A stretch of DNA of 64,000 bases from CAMLFJ01 sp035524955. Its GTDB lineage: Bacteria > Methylomirabilota > Methylomirabilia > Rokubacteriales > CSP1-6. Shown one piece after another: positions 61,539 to 64,000 of this stretch. Position numbers and translations under genes: made by a program. The stretch lies in assembly GCA_035524955.1 (NCBI GenBank), contig DATLFG010000030.1, positions 33,524 through 97,523 on the forward strand, written 5' to 3'. The notes below the pieces were generated by a model that was not told the origin of the DNA, searched no databases, and saw nothing but the letters and a program-made list of their open reading frames with translations. The stretch's first letter is position 1, and every line of letters starts with the position of its first letter.

Positions 61539-62981
61539 GTGAGCCAGGGCTCGATCCTCGTCATTGACGGGCGCCCGGAGAGCCGAGCTGCGCTCGTCCG
61601 GGCCGTGGTGGAATCGGACTACTCTTCGCTGGAGGCTGCGACGGCGGCCGAGGGGCTGGCCCTCCTGTCCAGCCTGCACCCCCAGGTCGTTCTCCTGGAC
61701 ATCGACCACCTCGAGAACGGGCTGGATCTCGCCCGCCAGATCAAGCTGGAGAACGCCGACGTGCCGGTGCTCATCCTGTCGAGCTCGGGGGACACCGACC
61801 TCGTGGTCAAGGGCATGCGAACGGGGGCCTACGATTTCCTGGTGAAGCCGGTCGCCGGCCCTGCCCTGAAGAGTGTCTTCAAGGCGGCCCTGGCCCAGAC
61901 CGACGCGCCCGCGGTCCTGGCGCCCCAGGGCGGCGGCACGACCGCCGGCCAGCCCGCCCTGAACCTCGATCTCCTCTTCCGGAACAGCGAGAGGATGCGG
62001 GTCGTGGAGGACATCGTCCGGCGGGCCGCCGACACCAATGCCACAATCCTCCTGCAGGGGGAGAGCGGGACCGGCAAGGAGATGGTGGCCCGGGCCATTC
62101 ACCATATCTCCGACCGTCGGGACAAGCCGTTCCTGAAGGTCAACTGCGCTTCCCTGCCCGGCGACTTGCTCGAATCCGAGCTGTTCGGTCACGAGAAGGG
62201 GTCCTTCACGGGGGCTCACCGCCGGAAGCCGGGAAAGTTCGAGCTGGCCCACCGGGGGACTTTTCTGCTGGACGAGATCGGTGAGATGCCGCTCGGACTC
62301 CAGGCCAAGCTGCTCCACGTGCTCCAGGACGGCCAGTTCTTCCGGGTGGGAGGCAGCGACGTCATCACTTCCGACGCCCGGCTGATCGCCGCGACCAACA
62401 AGAACCTGCTCTCGGTCATGGCGACGGGCTTCTTCCGGGAGGATCTGTACTACCGCCTCAACGTCGTCGCCATCTCGATCCCGCCGCTCCGGGAGCGGCG
62501 GGAGGAGATCCCGGCCCTGGTCGAGTACTTCATGAGCCGGTTCTGCCGCCAATACAATCGCGATGCCCTGAAGATCTCCTCGGCGACCATGCGGCTGCTG
62601 CAGGACTACGCCTGGCCCGGCAATGTCCGTGAGCTCGAGAACATGATCAAGCGAGCGGTGGTCCTCCAGACCGAGGCCCTCGTCCACCAGGAAATTGCCC
62701 TCCGGAGCGAGAAGCGATGGGCCCCGAAAGCCGAGGGGGCACCCGCACCGAGCCCGTCGGCTGTCCCGCAGCCGCCGGAGGAGGAGCTCGGCCTCAAGGA
62801 CATCGCCCGGCGCGCGGCCATGGCGGCCGAGAAAGCGGTGATCAAGGAGGTCCTAGAGAAGGTCCGGTGGAATCGTGCCGAGGCCGCACGTCTACTGAAG
62901 ATCAGCTACAAGGCGATGCTCTACAAGATCCGGCAGGTCGGCCTCGACGACCGCCCCGACCGCAGCTCGGGTAGGAAATGA
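61539..62981 (+). CDS. Sigma-54-dependent response regulator (NtrC family)
   Basis: A 480-residue activator. Receiver residues 4-120: Asp10 followed by Gly where the second pocket acid is usual, phospho-acceptor Asp54, Lys in FLVKPV. AAA+ domain about 150-390: Walker A GESGTGKE, loop 1 GSFTGA (GAFTGA in most members), Walker B GTFLLDEIGE and sensor VRELENM. Fis-type HTH at the end (WNRAEAARLLKISYKAMLYK). It opens sigma-54 promoters. The GTG start at 61539 and a sigma-54 promoter at 63166-63181 point to its first target. Confidence 0.92.
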   Translation: MSQGSILVIDGRPESRAALVRAVVESDYSSLEAATAAEGLALLSSLHPQVVLLDIDHLENGLDLARQIKLENADVPVLILSSSGDTDLVVKGMRTGAYDFLVKPVAGPALKSVFKAALAQTDAPAVLAPQGGGTTAGQPALNLDLLFRNSERMRVVEDIVRRAADTNATILLQGESGTGKEMVARAIHHISDRRDKPFLKVNCASLPGDLLESELFGHEKGSFTGAHRRKPGKFELAHRGTFLLDEIGEMPLGLQAKLLHVLQDGQFFRVGGSDVITSDARLIAATNKNLLSVMATGFFREDLYYRLNVVAISIPPLRERREEIPALVEYFMSRFCRQYNRDALKISSATMRLLQDYAWPGNVRELENMIKRAVVLQTEALVHQEIALRSEKRWAPKAEGAPAPSPSAVPQPPEEELGLKDIARRAAMAAEKAVIKEVLEKVRWNRAEAARLLKISYKAMLYKIRQVGLDDRPDRSSGRK

Positions 62982-63165
62982 TTTGCTACGTTTGTCCCGG
63001 TGACTACCTAGGTCCATTCCTCGGCTCGCACCGTTCCCGTCGCTCGTAGCCGCCGTTCCCCGAGTTCCTCGCCCACTCCTCCCCTCGCGGACTCGCGCGT
63101 AACCCGCCGCGAATATGGGCCCCGAAGTCGCATCGGTCGCGCGAGCGCTGGCGTTTGGCAGCCCG

Positions 63166-63181
63166 TGGCGCAAAACTTGCT
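63166..63181 (+). promoter_or_regulatory. Sigma-54 (-24/-12) promoter (TGGCGC-N5-TTGCT)
   Basis: TGGCGCAAAACTTGCT: GG at 63167-63168 and GC at 63179-63180 with the required 10-base spacing; one mismatch to TGGCAC-N5-TTGCA plus the final base. It lies 185 bases after a sigma-54 activator gene and about 80 bases before the GGDEF-like gene. The remaining 62982-63165 shows no gene. Confidence 0.75.
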
Positions 63182-63261
63182 CAGCGCAACGATCCGGAAT
63201 CTGGCGACTATCGAGGCATCGTGTGGCGAGAAAACCTGTCATTGAGGAAGGGAGGGACTTC

Positions 63262-63756
63262 GTGAGCGAATTCATGGATACCCAGACTGGGGTATTTCAT
63301 GAGGAGGCGTTCCGCCACCTGTTGACGCGTGAGGCGGGGCGCGCCACTCGATACCAGGATTTCTTCTCGGTCTGCCTGCTACGCCCGGACGTCTCCGAGG
63401 ATCGCCGGCAGCTGGAGGAGATCGAGCGGGCGATGTCGGAAAAGATCCCCGAGTTCGTGCGGGCGACCGATGTGGTGGGCCAGCTGTCCTCCGCGATCGC
63501 GATCATTCTCCTCCATACGGCCGGAACCGACGCGCTGCGGGTTGCCGAGCGCATCCGGGCCAGCCTCGAGCAGGTCGCGTTCCGGGAGGGTTCTGAGGGG
63601 CGGGCGCAGCGGCTGACCGTGAGTGTGGGCAAGGTCTCCTTCCCGAACGACGGCCACACCGACTCGATCCTCCTCTCGCAGGCCCTCGCCTACCTGGAGG
63701 AGGCAGTCCAGCGGGGCGGCAACCAGGTATCTCACGGCAGCGGCAACCCAAGCTAG
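63262..63756 (+). CDS. Degenerate GGDEF-domain protein
   Basis: A 164-residue single-domain protein aligned to GGDEF along its length: DTQTGVFHEEAFRHLLTREA matches the D-x-LTGLxNR start, RATDVVGQLSSAIAIILLHT matches the signature strand but GGDEF itself is replaced by SSAIA, and VSVGKVSFPNDGHTDSILL matches the C-terminal SIGVAxFPxDG. It therefore lacks cyclase residues and may act as a c-di-GMP/GTP sensor or a scaffold. Start GTG 63262 has GGGAGGG at good spacing; ATG 63274 lies inside. A partial receiver gene follows after 20 bases. Confidence 0.78.
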   Translation: MSEFMDTQTGVFHEEAFRHLLTREAGRATRYQDFFSVCLLRPDVSEDRRQLEEIERAMSEKIPEFVRATDVVGQLSSAIAIILLHTAGTDALRVAERIRASLEQVAFREGSEGRAQRLTVSVGKVSFPNDGHTDSILLSQALAYLEEAVQRGGNQVSHGSGNPS

Positions 63757-63776
63757 GCAACAGGAGCGTTTGGAGC

Positions 63777-64000
63777 GTGAACGTTCTGGTTCTCGATGAG
63801 TCATTGGAGCTGGCAGGAGTCGTGGGGCGGCTCGCCGCGCTGCGTGGCTGGCAGCCGCACTTCATCGGCTCTCTGCATGAGCTGGAGCTGGCGAGCCGGG
63901 CGTACGGGCGGCCGGCGCTGGTGATCGTGAACCTGCAGCCGCCGCTGACGGCATGGGAGCTGGGGCAGCGGCTGCGGGGGCTCGGGGGCGACAGCCCGGT
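63777..64000 (+). CDS. Degenerate receiver-domain protein (3' end outside window)
   Basis: The first 74 residues fit the start of a CheY fold: NVLVLDESLELAGVVGRLAAL and ALVIVNLQPPLTAWEL. Asp7-Glu8 keep the acidic pocket, but Asn52 replaces the phospho-acceptor Asp. It may have an output domain beyond the window. GTG 63777 has GGAGC close by. Likely co-transcribed with the GGDEF-like gene. Confidence 0.7.
   Translation, partial: MNVLVLDESLELAGVVGRLAALRGWQPHFIGSLHELELASRAYGRPALVIVNLQPPLTAWELGQRLRGLGGDSP

Overview
The window reads as chromosomal DNA of a very GC-rich, free-living Gram-negative-type bacterium. The content suggests Candidatus Rokubacteria (Methylomirabilota) or a related deltaproteobacteria-like lineage: several TRAP transporters with Tat-type binding proteins, an F420-dependent oxidoreductase, futalosine-route menaquinone genes, hydantoinase/oxoprolinase genes and a sigma-54 regulator. 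This placement is inferred from gene content only; no rRNA or tRNA gene is visible. Genes are packed tightly, and stop/start overlaps of the ATGA, GTGA and TTGA type are common.

Layout. 1-6.3 kb: end of a SnoaL-like gene, then a leftward envelope-glycosylation operon (cinA, GT39-like transferase, membrane protein, methyltransferase, GT2 transferase, DUF2079 protein). 6.3-9.5 kb: rightward enoyl-reductase-like SDR, uppP and a TcuA-like flavoprotein, ending at a long inverted repeat. 9.6-16.9 kb: leftward genes for an HD-GYP response regulator, hydrolases, an M20 peptidase, TatD and the TldE/TldD protease pair. 17-19.2 kb: cobalamin-binding-like protein and an M20 amidohydrolase. 19.4-22.4 kb: thiS-thiG-thiE-thiO under a TPP riboswitch with its own promoter and terminator. 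22.4-27.4 kb: DUF255 protein and ygfZ leftward; short mutY, SDR and a NUDIX hydrolase rightward. 27.4-30.5 kb: TAXI-type TRAP transporter. 30.6-33.7 kb: def operon (deformylase, receiver-like protein, ferritin-like protein, SirB1 protein, Asp/Glu racemase-like protein). 33.8-39.8 kb: metH, methyltransferase, queG, F420-dependent oxidoreductase. 39.9-48.8 kb: acyl-CoA ligase, hyuB-hyuA, ilvD, polysaccharide deacetylase and two MaoC-like hydratases. 49-55.2 kb: two similar DctP/DctM/DctQ TRAP modules in tandem. 55.4-59.3 kb: mqnE-mqnA-mqnC facing mqnD. 59.3-61 kb: TetR regulator, PHP protein and a small exported protein. 61-64 kb: a signalling island with a receiver, a sigma-54 activator, a well-matched sigma-54 promoter, a degenerate GGDEF protein and a degenerate receiver.

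How the parts fit. The window is mostly housekeeping and nutrient uptake: organic-acid import (three TRAP systems), cofactor synthesis (thiamine, menaquinone), B12-dependent methionine synthesis, queuosine salvage and cell-envelope lipid/glycan work. The less ordinary features are regulatory or sequence-level: the 3' signalling island, a 20-bp palindromic operator at the mqnE start site, genes that seem to start at CTG or ATC, apparent leaderless transcripts, and two families of intergenic palindromes, one of which has been read into the start of a gene.
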